Both the position numbers and the translations under genes were made by a program. This document shows, piece by piece, positions 1-9,564 of a DNA stretch of 64,000 nucleotides (position 1 is the stretch's first letter; every line of letters begins with the position of its first letter). The notes beneath the pieces were generated by a model that saw only the letters and a program-made list of their open reading frames with translations, was not told the origin of the DNA and searched no databases. This stretch comes from Gilliamella sp. ESL0443 (GTDB lineage Bacteria; Pseudomonadota; Gammaproteobacteria; Enterobacterales; Orbaceae). The stretch lies in the NCBI RefSeq assembly GCF_019469165.1, contig NZ_CP048263.1, positions 434,001 through 498,000 of the forward strand, given 5' to 3'.

Positions 1-2
1 TG

Positions 3-275
<273 letters not shown>

Positions 276-303
276 TATATAGAAAATTTATTATATCTTG
301 ATT

Positions 304-332
304 AAAAAAAACAGGGCTTTAGCCCTGTTTTT
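304..332. terminator. Bidirectional intrinsic terminator between gor and the MHS transporter
   Basis: An 8-bp perfect stem (ACAGGGCT / AGCCCTGT, 311-328) with a short loop is flanked by an A-run on the left and a T-run on the right. It can therefore terminate both the rightward gor transcript and the leftward transporter transcript. Confidence 0.85.
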
Positions 333-348
333 ATATGGTGTTAAGTGA

Positions 349-1698
349 TTAATTATCTAATCTATTTTGCCAACCCTTTTGAGCTAATGATGAAAAACCA
401 ACTAAAACAGCAAGTAAAGCCACTGCTGAGATGTAAATACCTGCTCCCAGATAACTGTATTCACCTAATATATGATCGGGACTTAATAAGTAGATAGTTA
501 AAGTCGGCGTTATTGCACTAAACAATGCATAGGCTAAATTGTAAGATAATGATAGACCAGAATAGCGAATGGCTGGTGGAAAGGTTCTAGTTCCTATAAT
601 TGGTGTCATAGCGATTGATCCGATAAATAAGCCAAATATCGCCCAAATCGAATATAGTTTAGCTAATGACATATCTGGCGTTAGTGAACTATAGAAATAG
701 ATGCTTACCACAGCCAATCCACCCCAAGTTATGACGACTGTTTTTGCTGTGCCTAATTTATCATCTAACCAACCAGAAATAACACAGCCAATAGATAATG
801 TTAAGGCAGCAATACATCCACCTATACGCCAATCCAGATTAGCAAAATGATACATACCGCCAACGATACGGCCAGGAGTAATTAAAATACCAACCATAAT
901 TGCTGTTGATAATGACCAAGTTAACAAAGCGACTATCAAACAAGCTGTCTTATGTTTTTTTAGTACGGTAACAACAGGGATGCTTTTTTCTAATGCTTTA
1001 CGTGCAGCTAATTCCTTGAAGATTGGCGTTTCAGATAAAAATTTTCGTAAGTAGACTGAAATCACACCAAAAATTCCACCAATAATAAACGGTATACGCC
1101 AAGCATAATCTAAAATATTTTGGCTAGTAAAATAGAGATCAACAATAATTGTAACGAAAAATCCAAGTAAAATTCCGCCTGTAATACCTGATGTTAACGT
1201 ACCAACGCCCAAACCATAGCGTTGTTTTGGTGTATGTTCTGCGATAAATACCCATGCACCAGGCATTTCTCCACCAATAGCTGCGCCTTGTAACATACGC
1301 ATCAACAATAATAACAATGGTGCCACAATACCAATTGCTTCATAGGTCGGTAAAATACCGATAATAAAAGTAGGTAAAGCCATCATTGCTACACTTAAGG
1401 TAAACATCCGTTTTCGGCCAACTTTATCTCCAAAGTGGGCCATAATAATTCCGCCAACAGGACGAACTAAATAACCAGCAGCAAAAATCCCCCATGCAAA
1501 TAAATCTAAGGTTAATGGTGACAAGGTATGTGGTAAAAATAGTGGCTTGACAATGGTATCAATATATAGCGCATAGATAACAAAGTCATAAAATTCAAGC
1601 GTTCCGCCTAAAGATGACAATATTAATGTTTTAAAATCCTTACTATTCAATGGTCGGGCGACCGGTTGCCATTCAGCGTTAATTTCAGATTGACTCAT
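349..1698 (-). CDS. MFS transporter, metabolite:H+ symporter (MHS) family
   Basis: A 449-residue inner-membrane protein with about 12 hydrophobic segments. The N-terminal LGGTLEFYDFVIYALY and the loop GYLVRPVGGIIMAHFGDKVGRKR are the signature of the MHS group of MFS carriers (ProP, KgtP, ShiA, YhjE type), which import organic acids, osmolytes or similar small solutes with protons. The RMLQGAAIGGEMPGAWVFIAEH stretch is the family's TM4-5 motif. Substrate cannot be read from the sequence. It stands alone, ends near the shared terminator with gor, and is divergent from tag across a 243-bp AT-rich spacer that must hold both promoters. Confidence 0.85.
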   Translation of the reverse strand: MSQSEINAEWQPVARPLNSKDFKTLILSSLGGTLEFYDFVIYALYIDTIVKPLFLPHTLSPLTLDLFAWGIFAAGYLVRPVGGIIMAHFGDKVGRKRMFTLSVAMMALPTFIIGILPTYEAIGIVAPLLLLLMRMLQGAAIGGEMPGAWVFIAEHTPKQRYGLGVGTLTSGITGGILLGFFVTIIVDLYFTSQNILDYAWRIPFIIGGIFGVISVYLRKFLSETPIFKELAARKALEKSIPVVTVLKKHKTACLIVALLTWSLSTAIMVGILITPGRIVGGMYHFANLDWRIGGCIAALTLSIGCVISGWLDDKLGTAKTVVITWGGLAVVSIYFYSSLTPDMSLAKLYSIWAIFGLFIGSIAMTPIIGTRTFPPAIRYSGLSLSYNLAYALFSAITPTLTIYLLSPDHILGEYSYLGAGIYISAVALLAVLVGFSSLAQKGWQNRLDN

Positions 1699-1941
1699 GA
1701 AAAAACCTTATTTTTATTATTAAATGAATATAGCCAGTAAAGAAAATGACTATTCTTTGGTAAATTTTAATGTTGAAAAGGCATTCTGCCATAAAAAATA
1801 GTCTTTTGTTTAATCATAAAAAAATTTAATCAACGATAACGATATGTTTGTTTGATTTATAATATGTATAAAAAATGATATTAAACTAAAATTCTATCTA
1901 TATATCGCATATAATAATTTTAAAATATTTGGATAAAAACA

Positions 1942-2493
1942 ATGGCAAAACGATGCAGTTGGGTTACAAATGACCCGTTATATATAAATTATCATGATAA
2001 TGAATGGGGTTATCCACAGTATGATAGCCTTAAACTATTTGAAAAAATTTGTCTTGAAGGACAACAAGCTGGATTATCTTGGATTACCGTACTAAAAAAA
2101 AGAGAAGAATATCGTCGATGTTTTTTTAATTTTGACCCAGAAAAAATTATTCAATTAAACGCTATTGATATAGAGTCATTAATTAAAAATAAAGGTTTAA
2201 TACGAAATCGTTTAAAACTTAATAGCATTATAAAAAATGCTCATGCCTATTTAGCTATGCAAAATAATAATGAGGATTTCTCGCAATTTATTTGGTCATT
2301 CGTTGATGGTAAGCCAATAGTCAACCACTACAAAGATAAAAGTGAGGTTCCAGTTAATACAGAAATATCCGATAGAATGTCAAAAGCACTGAAAAAGAAG
2401 GGATTTTCATTTGTAGGATCAACAATTTGTTATGCATTTATGCAATCGATGGGCTTAGTTAACGACCATTTCGAAGATTGCTTTAAAAAATGA
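1942..2493 (+). CDS. tag: DNA-3-methyladenine glycosylase I
   Basis: Removes 3-methyladenine from alkylated DNA as the first step of base excision repair. The 183-residue protein has the family length and layout: zinc-binding Cys5 and His18 near the N-terminus (KRCSWV and YHDNEWGYP) and His176/Cys180 in the C-terminal NDHFEDC. All four zinc ligands of TAG are present, as are the EICL-like helix with QQAGLSWITVLKKRE and the GFSFVGSTICYAFMQSMGLVNDH block that forms the base-recognition pocket. It is followed 10 bp later by a YdcF-like gene, with which it probably forms a two-gene transcript. Confidence 0.96.
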   Translation: MAKRCSWVTNDPLYINYHDNEWGYPQYDSLKLFEKICLEGQQAGLSWITVLKKREEYRRCFFNFDPEKIIQLNAIDIESLIKNKGLIRNRLKLNSIIKNAHAYLAMQNNNEDFSQFIWSFVDGKPIVNHYKDKSEVPVNTEISDRMSKALKKKGFSFVGSTICYAFMQSMGLVNDHFEDCFKK

Positions 2494-2503
2494 GGGGGAA
2501 TTG

Positions 2504-3106
2504 ATGACAATCATGAAATTAATAAAATATTGCCTAATATTAATATTAGTTTATTTCATCGTTTGTAATATCATTATTTTTATTTACGCTAATCAAAAGC
2601 CATCAACTAATGCTGATACTTTAGTCGTATTAGGATCACAAGTGGTTGGAACACCAGCTGAAGCGCCACTTACCTTACAAAATCGTTTAGATACAGCATT
2701 TAATTATTTGCAGAGTAATCCAAATACTAAAGTAATTGTTTGTGGTGGGCAAGGAAGCGATGAATCTGCAACTGAAGCGAGTGTAATGGCTGATTACCTA
2801 ATTAAAAAAGGTATTGATTCTTCAAGAGTATATCTTGAAGACAGATCAAGGCGAACGGCTCAACAGTTTGTTTATGCTAATCAAATTTTACCACTAGGCA
2901 AAACAGTTGTTGTGACCAATGATTTTCATATTCTTCGTTCAATTATGCTAGCTAAACGCTCGGGTATTAGTGATATTACTGGTTTACCTGCACCGTTAGC
3001 TTATACCAATATTGATAAATATATAGCAATGATAAGAGAGCCATTGGCTTTACTTAATTCATGGCTGTTTGACCATCCATTAGATTATGTTGAAAATAAT
3101 AATTAG
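2504..3106 (+). CDS. YdcF/SanA-like DUF218 membrane protein
   Basis: About 200 residues with one N-terminal membrane segment (roughly residues 5-27) and a periplasmic DUF218 domain. The fold is marked by DTLVVLGSQVVGTPAEAPLTLQNRLDTA, the KVIVCGGQG strand, the EASVMADYLIKKGI helix and VVTNDFHILRS. Members such as SanA, ElyC and YdcF influence the cell envelope; the biochemical reaction is unresolved. I chose ATG 2504, five bases after a GGGGG ribosome-binding site, rather than the TTG at 2501, which sits too close. The gene follows tag by 10 bp. Confidence 0.8.
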   Translation: MTIMKLIKYCLILILVYFIVCNIIIFIYANQKPSTNADTLVVLGSQVVGTPAEAPLTLQNRLDTAFNYLQSNPNTKVIVCGGQGSDESATEASVMADYLIKKGIDSSRVYLEDRSRRTAQQFVYANQILPLGKTVVVTNDFHILRSIMLAKRSGISDITGLPAPLAYTNIDKYIAMIREPLALLNSWLFDHPLDYVENNN

Positions 3107-3201
3107 CCATTCTAATTAAGTTAGATAGCTTGCCTTTACAGATTTTTAATGATAGTCATGGTATGATTAATCATTGCTATTTTTAATTATAATTAATAAA
3201 T

Positions 3202-4563
3202 ATGAATTCAGACACAATTGTTGCACAGGCAACACCACCTGGTCGTGGTGGTGTTGGCATATTGCGTATTTCTGGTCCTAAAGCACAAGAGGTTGCCAAA
3301 GCAGTTTTAGGTATCTTACCTAAACCGCGATATGCTCATTATCTACCGTTTTTAGCCACTGATGGAACAACGTTAGATGAGGGCATTGCTTTATTCTTTC
3401 CCAATCCAAACTCGTTCACAGGTGAAGATGTGCTTGAACTACAGGGCCATGGTGGACCCGTTATTTTAGATCTACTGCTAAAACGTATATTAGAAATATC
3501 TGGTGTGCGTATAGCAAGACCAGGTGAATTTTCAGAGCGAGCTTTCTTAAATGATAAATTAGATCTTGCGCAAGCTGAAGCCATTGCAGATTTGATTGAT
3601 GCAAGTTCAGAGCAAGCGGCTAAATCTGCTTTGTCCTCTTTACAAGGTGTATTTTCCAAAAAGATTAATGAATTAGTAGAATCGCTTATTCATTTGCGTA
3701 TATTCACAGAAGCAGCTATTGATTTTCCTGAAGAAGAAATAGACTTTTTATCTGACGGAAAAATAGAAGCAGAGCTTGACCAAGTTATTCAACGATTAAA
3801 TGAAGTTCGTCATGAAGCCAAACAAGGTTCATTACTGCGTGAAGGTATGAAAGTTGTCATTGCTGGTCGACCTAATGCGGGTAAATCAAGTTTACTTAAC
3901 GCATTAGCAGGTCGAGAAGCGGCTATTGTTACTGACATAGCAGGGACAACACGTGACGTTTTGCGTGAACATATTCATATCGATGGTATGCCTTTGCATA
4001 TCATTGACACTGCCGGACTACGCGAAGCCAGCGATGAAGTAGAACGAATCGGTATTGAACGGGCATGGCAAGAAATTGACCAAGCGGATCGGGTGTTATT
4101 TATGGTTGACAGCACAACAACCAATGAGGCCAATCCAGAAAAACTTTGGCCAGAATTTATTGAACGCTTGCCTAAAAATATGCCAGTAACCGTTATTCGA
4201 AACAAAGCAGACTTAACTGGTGAACCATTAGGCTATAGTGAACAAAATGGTTATTGCCTTATCCAACTATCAGCACGAACTGGAGAAGGTATTACCTTAT
4301 TACGTGATCATCTTAAACAGGTAATGGGCTTTACTAGTAGTACAGAAGGGGGCTTTTTAGCTCGTCGACGACACTTACAAGCACTTGAAAAAGCTGCAGA
4401 GCATTTAAATAATGGTAAATACCAGCTCACAACATTTCATGCTGGCGAATTATTAGCGGAAGAACTTCGGATTGCGCAAGAGTCATTGAGTGAAATCACT
4501 GGCGAATTTACCTCCAATGATCTACTAGGGCGCATATTCAGCTCATTTTGCATTGGTAAATAA
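3202..4563 (+). CDS. mnmE: tRNA uridine-5-carboxymethylaminomethyl modification GTPase MnmE
   Basis: With MnmG it installs the (carboxymethyl)aminomethyl group on U34 of several tRNAs. The 453-residue protein is complete. It has the N-terminal folate-binding TrmE domain ([22 protein letters not shown] onward), a helical domain, and an inserted G domain with P-loop [10 protein letters not shown] near residues 222-231, TTRD, DTAGLRE and NKAD. The C-terminal CIGK carries the catalytic cysteine. It is a single gene with its own AT-rich upstream region of about 95 bp. In enterics mnmE usually follows yidC; here it follows a YdcF gene. Confidence 0.98.
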   Translation: MNSDTIVAQATPPGRGGVGILRISGPKAQEVAKAVLGILPKPRYAHYLPFLATDGTTLDEGIALFFPNPNSFTGEDVLELQGHGGPVILDLLLKRILEISGVRIARPGEFSERAFLNDKLDLAQAEAIADLIDASSEQAAKSALSSLQGVFSKKINELVESLIHLRIFTEAAIDFPEEEIDFLSDGKIEAELDQVIQRLNEVRHEAKQGSLLREGMKVVIAGRPNAGKSSLLNALAGREAAIVTDIAGTTRDVLREHIHIDGMPLHIIDTAGLREASDEVERIGIERAWQEIDQADRVLFMVDSTTTNEANPEKLWPEFIERLPKNMPVTVIRNKADLTGEPLGYSEQNGYCLIQLSARTGEGITLLRDHLKQVMGFTSSTEGGFLARRRHLQALEKAAEHLNNGKYQLTTFHAGELLAEELRIAQESLSEITGEFTSNDLLGRIFSSFCIGK

Positions 4564-4588
4564 GCTAAACATACTGTCGGTTAGAAAT

Positions 4589-4620
4589 ATAGGGATAGAA
4601 ATAAAAAGTCATATCCCTAT
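4589..4620. terminator. Weak hairpin in the convergent gap after mnmE
   Basis: An 8-bp inverted repeat (ATAGGGAT / ATCCCTAT) with a 16-base loop lies between the convergent mnmE and DHA2-transporter genes. The T-run is poor, so its terminator role is only likely from position. Confidence 0.35.
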
Positions 4621-4652
4621 GAAGTGTTTTAAGAATTAAAAATTAACTTAAG

Positions 4653-6077
4653 CTATTTATTTTTGCCGGCATTATTTGGAACTAAAAATAAAATTGAAAT
4701 AAAACATAACAGACAAAATCCGACATTAATCCATAATCCAATTGCTGCGCCAGTTGCTATACTTTGACCACTGGCAATAACTGCAGCATAAATTGATGCT
4801 GAAATGGCGACACCAAAAGCACCGCCTAATGAACTTGCCATTTTATATATTCCTGATGCAATACCAACTTTATCTTCAGGGGCGCTAGAAATTGCTGTGT
4901 CGATCGAAGGTGTCGCATAAAAACCTAAACCAAGACCAAATAAAATATAGCCACCTAATACTGAAATGATATAAAGCATATCTGGTAAAAATGTCAGCGT
5001 CATCAATGCAATTCCGGAACCAGTAATTAACGGTCCCATTAACATTGGTTTTTTCGCACCTACCTTTTGTAAGATTTTTTCACCAACACGAATCATACAT
5101 AAAACCGAAACTAAATAACCAATAGTTAATAATCCATTTTGGAAAGAGGTAAACCCTCGCCCCTGTTGGGTATAAGTGCTGGCCACAATTAACGTGCCTG
5201 CAACAGCATTTAGCATAAAGTTGGATAAGGTAGCACCACGGTAAGGGATATTTTTAAATAATGCAAAATCAATGAAAGCGCCACTCGCTTTACTTTTTTC
5301 AATAACAAAAAATAAAATCATAAAAACAAAACAAACGGTAGCCAACGATAATGTTGCTACACTAGTCCATCCAAAAGTAGAACCTTTGGTTATCACAAGA
5401 TTTAATGAAACTAACGTAATAACAAAAACAAATAGCCCTACATAATCAAATTTTGGCAGACTCGAAGGATCTTCAATTTTGGTTTCAGGAGTTCCTTTCA
5501 ACAAAAGCATACCTAATACAGCACAGATAATAGAGATTATAAAGATCCATTGCCAACCTAAATAAGTCGCTATTGCACCGCCAGCAAGCACACAAGTGCC
5601 CGAGCCGCCCCAAGATCCAATCGACCAAAAACTCAATGCACGCTGACGATCTTTGCCTTGATAATAGGTTTTCACTAATGCTAAAGTCGATGGCATAATA
5701 CAGGCTGCAGATAAGCCTTGAATAATGCGTCCAAAGGTAAATAATATTTCTCCTTGGGCGAAAATCAAACAAAGACAACCAATAATACTTAAAATAAAAC
5801 CAAAGTAAGTAAAACGAACTCGTCCAAAGCGATCAGCTAAACCACCAGCAACCACAATAAAGCAGCCAGAGAAAAGTGCAGTCAAACTTACTGCTAAATT
5901 AAAAGAGGCTGGAGTGATACCAACTGTATGCTGAACAGCCGGTCCAACATTGACTATTGATTGAGCAAACAGCCAAAAAGTAATAACTCCTAATACAATA
6001 CCTAATGTTAACCGGTTATAACTTTTAACTTGCTTGGTGCTAGAATTCTTTGAAGTTGACATATTTAAACCAGACAT
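4653..6077 (-). CDS. MFS transporter, DHA2-like (14-TM drug/efflux type)
   Basis: A 474-residue membrane protein with many hydrophobic segments. The motif GGLADRFGRVRFTYFGF after TM2 is MFS motif A. The GRIIQGLSAACIMPSTLALV stretch in TM4-5 and the GSWGGSGTCVLAGGAIATYLGWQWIFII stretch match the DHA2 drug:H+ antiporter group. Substrate is unknown. It lies 15 bp downstream of, and in the same direction as, an M20 amidohydrolase, suggesting co-transcription. The pair could import or export an acylated amino acid or peptide processed by the hydrolase; that is inference from position only. A second in-frame ATG five codons downstream is an alternative start. Confidence 0.82.
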   Translation of the reverse strand: MSGLNMSTSKNSSTKQVKSYNRLTLGIVLGVITFWLFAQSIVNVGPAVQHTVGITPASFNLAVSLTALFSGCFIVVAGGLADRFGRVRFTYFGFILSIIGCLCLIFAQGEILFTFGRIIQGLSAACIMPSTLALVKTYYQGKDRQRALSFWSIGSWGGSGTCVLAGGAIATYLGWQWIFIISIICAVLGMLLLKGTPETKIEDPSSLPKFDYVGLFVFVITLVSLNLVITKGSTFGWTSVATLSLATVCFVFMILFFVIEKSKASGAFIDFALFKNIPYRGATLSNFMLNAVAGTLIVASTYTQQGRGFTSFQNGLLTIGYLVSVLCMIRVGEKILQKVGAKKPMLMGPLITGSGIALMTLTFLPDMLYIISVLGGYILFGLGLGFYATPSIDTAISSAPEDKVGIASGIYKMASSLGGAFGVAISASIYAAVIASGQSIATGAAIGLWINVGFCLLCFISILFLVPNNAGKNK

Positions 6078-6092
6078 AGAAGCGATTTATCC

Positions 6093-7265
6093 TTATTTAC
6101 TTAAATATGTTTCAGTTAATGCAACCCAATATGACGCAGCAGGAACAATACATTTATCATTAAAATCATAACCAGGATTATGAACACTACAAAATCCTGG
6201 TTCGTCTCCATTGCCGATAATCATGTAACAACCATTTGGATTGCTATCTAACATAAAAGCAAAATCTTCACTGCCCATAAAAGGATGGCAATTATCATGA
6301 ACACGATCTTTACCGACTAATTTCTGAGCAACTTCTAATGCAAATTTTGTTGCATTAGCACCATTATGTAAAACAGGGCTACCATTGATATGTTCGATTT
6401 TAACTGAGGCGCCAAAACTTTCCGCCTGCGAAGTGGCAATTTCGGTAATACGCTTGAGCAATAAAGTCCGGGTATTATTATCTAATGCTCTGACGGTTAG
6501 CTTCATCAATGCATCGCTATTGACCACATTGGGGGCTTCGCCAGATTGAATACAACCAATCGTGATAACAGCTTTCTCAAAGGGTGAAACATTGCGGGAA
6601 ACAATACTTTGTAAAGCAATGCCAATATAACAAGCAACAAGCGTCGCATCAATTCCTCGCTCAGGCATGGCTCCATGAGCACCTTTCCCTTTGATGGTGA
6701 TATGAATCGTATCGGATGAAGCCATAAGAGCACCGCTTTTAAAATAAAAATGGCCTTCCTTAAATCCCGGCATATTGTGAATACCGAAAATCACATCACA
6801 AGGAAATTGTTTAAATAAACCCTCATCGACCATCACTTTCCCACCATATAACAACTCTTCAGCTGGTTGAAAAATGACATGTAAAGTCCCATCAAAGTTG
6901 CGTGTTTCGGCAAGATATTTAGCTGCACATAGCAAAATAGTGGTATGCCCATCATGACCACAACCGTGGAATTTACCATGGCTAACACTGCTCCAAGGTT
7001 TACCCGAAGCTTCAACAATAGGTAATGCATCCATGTCAGCTCTAATACCTATTTTCTTATTACTAGCGCCATTTTTCAAAACACCAACGACGCCAGTTTT
7101 TGCTAGACCTCGATGAACCTCATAGCCCCATTCAGATAGCTTATTTGCAACTAAATCACTGGTTTTTTTCTCTTCAAAACCTAACTCAGGATGTTTATGA
7201 ATCTGATGTCGAATATCAACAAATTCTTGTTCTGTTTTTCTAATCGTTTCCATAATATGCTGCAT
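6093..7265 (-). CDS. M20 family metallo-amidohydrolase (HipO/AbgB-like)
   Basis: A 390-residue cytoplasmic M20D peptidase/amidohydrolase of the type that hydrolyses N-acyl amino acids (hippurate, N-acetyl-diaminopimelate, indole-acetyl amino acids). Metal-site motifs are visible: IRADMDALPI, the cysteine/histidine metal motif GCGHDGHT, FQPAEE with the catalytic Glu pair, GIHNMPG, and MGSEDFAFM near the C-terminus. The lid dimerisation domain lies between. The start is supported by a TAGGAG ribosome-binding site 6-8 bases upstream. It is the first gene of a likely two-gene unit with the following MFS transporter. The exact substrate cannot be assigned. Confidence 0.88.
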   Translation of the reverse strand: MQHIMETIRKTEQEFVDIRHQIHKHPELGFEEKKTSDLVANKLSEWGYEVHRGLAKTGVVGVLKNGASNKKIGIRADMDALPIVEASGKPWSSVSHGKFHGCGHDGHTTILLCAAKYLAETRNFDGTLHVIFQPAEELLYGGKVMVDEGLFKQFPCDVIFGIHNMPGFKEGHFYFKSGALMASSDTIHITIKGKGAHGAMPERGIDATLVACYIGIALQSIVSRNVSPFEKAVITIGCIQSGEAPNVVNSDALMKLTVRALDNNTRTLLLKRITEIATSQAESFGASVKIEHINGSPVLHNGANATKFALEVAQKLVGKDRVHDNCHPFMGSEDFAFMLDSNPNGCYMIIGNGDEPGFCSVHNPGYDFNDKCIVPAASYWVALTETYLSK

Positions 7266-7695
7266 TTTAGGCTCCTAATTAACCTGAATATCGTTTATGA
7301 GAAAAAAATAAAAATGGAACTATACATCTAAGTTAAAATTATATTTAAAAACAAAAACTAACTTTATTATCAAAACCACATAGATGAATAAATATACAAT
7401 CTAATTTTGTATAAGTCGATTATTTCTGTTATTCAATTTATATTCTTGAAGAATAACCTTGCTTATTTTTCTTGGCACCATGGTTTATTTGAGTATAAAG
7501 GAGCAGAAACGCTCAATCATTACGATTTATTAATAACAGATATAAACCTTATAAATTTTCATTATTCTGAGGTATTTTTTTTGTAGGCTTATAGGCATAA
7601 TATAAGTACTATAATTTATATGGCAGGCAAATTTATTTTAATTATAGATGTTCCAACGTTGCACTAGATGAATTATTAGATAACAAAAGGGGATA
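7266..7695. other. 430-bp intergenic region, no gene seen
   Basis: AT-rich divergent spacer between the M20 hydrolase and the CopZ-like gene. It should hold promoters for both. No ORF of convincing length, no tRNA and no clear hairpin with a T-run was seen. Confidence 0.6.
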
Positions 7696-7902
7696 ATGAT
7701 GAAATTAATCGTCGATAATATGAGTTGTCAACATTGTGTTAAAACCATTACTAAAGCAATTAATGATATTGATCCTAAAGCTAAAGTGACCGTTGATTTA
7801 GCGAAGCATGAGGTTGATATAGAAGGTGGTACTATCTCACAAGAAGCTGCAATTCAAGCCGTTAATCAAGCGGGGTTTGAGTTTGTGGGTATTTCGTATT
7901 AA
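7696..7902 (+). CDS. CopZ-like heavy-metal-associated (HMA) domain protein
   Basis: A 68-residue protein consisting of one ferredoxin-like HMA domain. The metal-binding MSCQHC motif places two cysteines at residues 11 and 14, and the pattern then follows the usual beta-alpha-beta-beta-alpha-beta layout (VTVDLAKHEVDIEGG, then IQAVNQAGFEFVGI). Such stand-alone domains act as cytoplasmic copper chaperones or metal carriers. No copper ATPase, CueR or CopY gene lies beside it, so the partner must be elsewhere. Two adjacent ATG codons follow an AAAGGGGA ribosome-binding site; either could be used. Confidence 0.88.
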   Translation: MMKLIVDNMSCQHCVKTITKAINDIDPKAKVTVDLAKHEVDIEGGTISQEAAIQAVNQAGFEFVGISY

Positions 7903-8017
7903 GGCAATACTATTTACAATTTCTCATTTTAAACGATTAAGACAATCGCTTAAATACTAGATAATACAAATATCCAATAGCCTCTATTTGATTAGATAAT
8001 GCACTAAAAAAGTTTTC

Positions 8018-8054
8018 ATATACTTCATTGGCACGGATTGTCGATGAAGTATAT
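8018..8054. terminator. Hairpin in the convergent gap between copZ-like gene and thiD
   Basis: An 11-bp perfect inverted repeat (ATATACTTCAT / ATGAAGTATAT) with a 15-base loop lies in the convergent spacer. It lacks a strong T-run in either direction, so terminator function is only suggested. Confidence 0.4.
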
Positions 8055-8098
8055 AGCTGTTGAAAATAGCGTTTGCCGAAAATACCACATTTAGCTTT

Positions 8099-8911
8099 CT
8101 AGCTTTTTCCTGCGGTGTCCCACCATTGATAAAAATGGTGAGTAGGTCCAATTCCTTTACCAATTTTCAAATTATCTGCATTTTCAATGGCACCTTGTAG
8201 GTATTTTTTTGCTTGTTTAACGGCTTCTTCTAACTCATATTTTGGTAGTAGTGCTGCAATAGCTGCCGATAATGTGCAACCTGTACCATGAGTGTTTTTA
8301 GTTTGGATACGTGGTGATGCCATTCTGATGATCTTTGTTGGCGTGATTAAATAATCCGGACTTTCTTGACTTGGCAAATGTCCCCCTTTCATTAATACTG
8401 CCTGACAGCCTAATTTGAGTAGCTCATAACCCTGTTGTTGCATTTCATCTTCGTTTTGTGCCTCATGACAATCAAGTAATGCTGCTGCTTCTGGAAGGTT
8501 AGGGGTGATGATGGTGGCTAATGGTAATAGCAATTCTCGAATAGCGGTAATGGCATCATTTCTCAATAAAGGATGCCCCCCTTTGGCTATCATTACCGTA
8601 TCAAGAACAATATTGGCAATAGGATTATTGCTTAATAGATGATTAACCGTGGTTACGATCTCTTTATTCATCAGCATACCGATTTTAACGCTATCAATAT
8701 GGATATCTTGATAAAGTGTGTTAAATTGAGCCTTAACAAATTCGGGTGGCACTTGGTATATGCTATTAACACCTTGTGTACTTTGTGCGGTTAAAGCAGT
8801 AATGACTGACATCCCATAAGCGCCAAGCGCTGAAAAGGCTTTTAAATCGGCCTGAATACCTGCACCGCCACTAGGATCGCTACCAGCTATAGTTAATGAA
8901 ACTGTTGTCAT
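8099..8911 (-). CDS. thiD: Hydroxymethylpyrimidine/phosphomethylpyrimidine kinase
   Basis: Phosphorylates HMP to HMP-P and then HMP-PP for thiamine phosphate synthesis. The 270-residue protein shows the ribokinase-like N-terminal IAGSDPSGGAGIQADLKAFSALGAYGMSVITALTAQ and the anion-hole/catalytic THGTGCTLSAAIAA near the C-terminus. DTVMIAKGGHPLL and PNLPEAAALL are family blocks. It is the last gene of the thiM-thiE-thiD operon and starts 11 bp after thiE, with an AGGAAA ribosome-binding site. It is under the TPP riboswitch upstream of thiM. Confidence 0.97.
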   Translation of the reverse strand: MTTVSLTIAGSDPSGGAGIQADLKAFSALGAYGMSVITALTAQSTQGVNSIYQVPPEFVKAQFNTLYQDIHIDSVKIGMLMNKEIVTTVNHLLSNNPIANIVLDTVMIAKGGHPLLRNDAITAIRELLLPLATIITPNLPEAAALLDCHEAQNEDEMQQQGYELLKLGCQAVLMKGGHLPSQESPDYLITPTKIIRMASPRIQTKNTHGTGCTLSAAIAALLPKYELEEAVKQAKKYLQGAIENADNLKIGKGIGPTHHFYQWWDTAGKS

Positions 8912-8922
8912 GGTTTAATTTC

Positions 8923-9564
8923 CTATCTTGCTTGTCTTATTTTTCTAATCAAATCAGATGTGGCCTTAGCAATATCTCCTTGCCCGCAAATTGCGGATAC
9001 AACGGCAATACCTTCAATGCCAGTTTGAATCACTTCAGTTAAATTGTTTACACCGATACCACCGATCGCAACGGCAGGGCATTGTTTTGCTTTAACAAGT
9101 TCAGTCAATTGGGCGATGCCTATTGCTTTTGCTGCATCTTTTTTGGTGGGGGTTGGATAGATAGGGCCAATACCTAGATAATCGACTAGTTGCCAAGGAA
9201 CGCACTCAAGTTGCGAATAATTAGAGACTGAAAGCCCTATCCATTTATCTTCTCCAATTAATCGTCGTGCAACTTCGACAGATAGATCGCTTTGTCCAAC
9301 ATGAACACCATCGGCATCGACAGCTAAAGCTATATCAATATGATCATTAATCAATAGTGGAACTTGAGTGTCGATTAATACTTCTTTTAAAGCTTGGGCG
9401 GCTTTATACCAATTTCTACCTGAATATTCTTGTTCTGAACGTAATTGAACGGCAGTAACACCATTTTCAACTGCAAACTTAGTGGTATTAACCATACCAT
9501 TTATGCCATCACAAAGTACTGGGTCAAGTACTAAATAGAGTGTTAAATCAAGTTGCTTCTTCAT
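8923..9564 (-). CDS. thiE: Thiamine-phosphate synthase
   Basis: Joins HMP-PP and thiazole phosphate to make thiamine phosphate. The 213-residue TIM-barrel has VQLRSE, the LLINDHIDIALAVDADGVHVGQSDL block with pyrophosphate and Mg ligands, LSVSNYSQL, the YLGIGPIYPTPTKKDA loop and AIGGIG. I chose the ATG at 9564, which overlaps the TGA of thiM by one base (TGATG) and has AAGGA five bases upstream. The upstream in-frame TTG lies inside thiM. The overlap implies translational coupling. Confidence 0.96.
   Translation of the reverse strand: MKKQLDLTLYLVLDPVLCDGINGMVNTTKFAVENGVTAVQLRSEQEYSGRNWYKAAQALKEVLIDTQVPLLINDHIDIALAVDADGVHVGQSDLSVEVARRLIGEDKWIGLSVSNYSQLECVPWQLVDYLGIGPIYPTPTKKDAAKAIGIAQLTELVKAKQCPAVAIGGIGVNNLTEVIQTGIEGIAVVSAICGQGDIAKATSDLIRKIRQAR

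Noticed and set aside
3339-3659. Antisense open frame inside mnmE (106 codons), and similar long antisense frames in mtlA, fet and PTS genes
   Set aside because: These are shadows of strongly conserved coding sequence on the other strand; they have no ribosome-binding sites and low-complexity translations.
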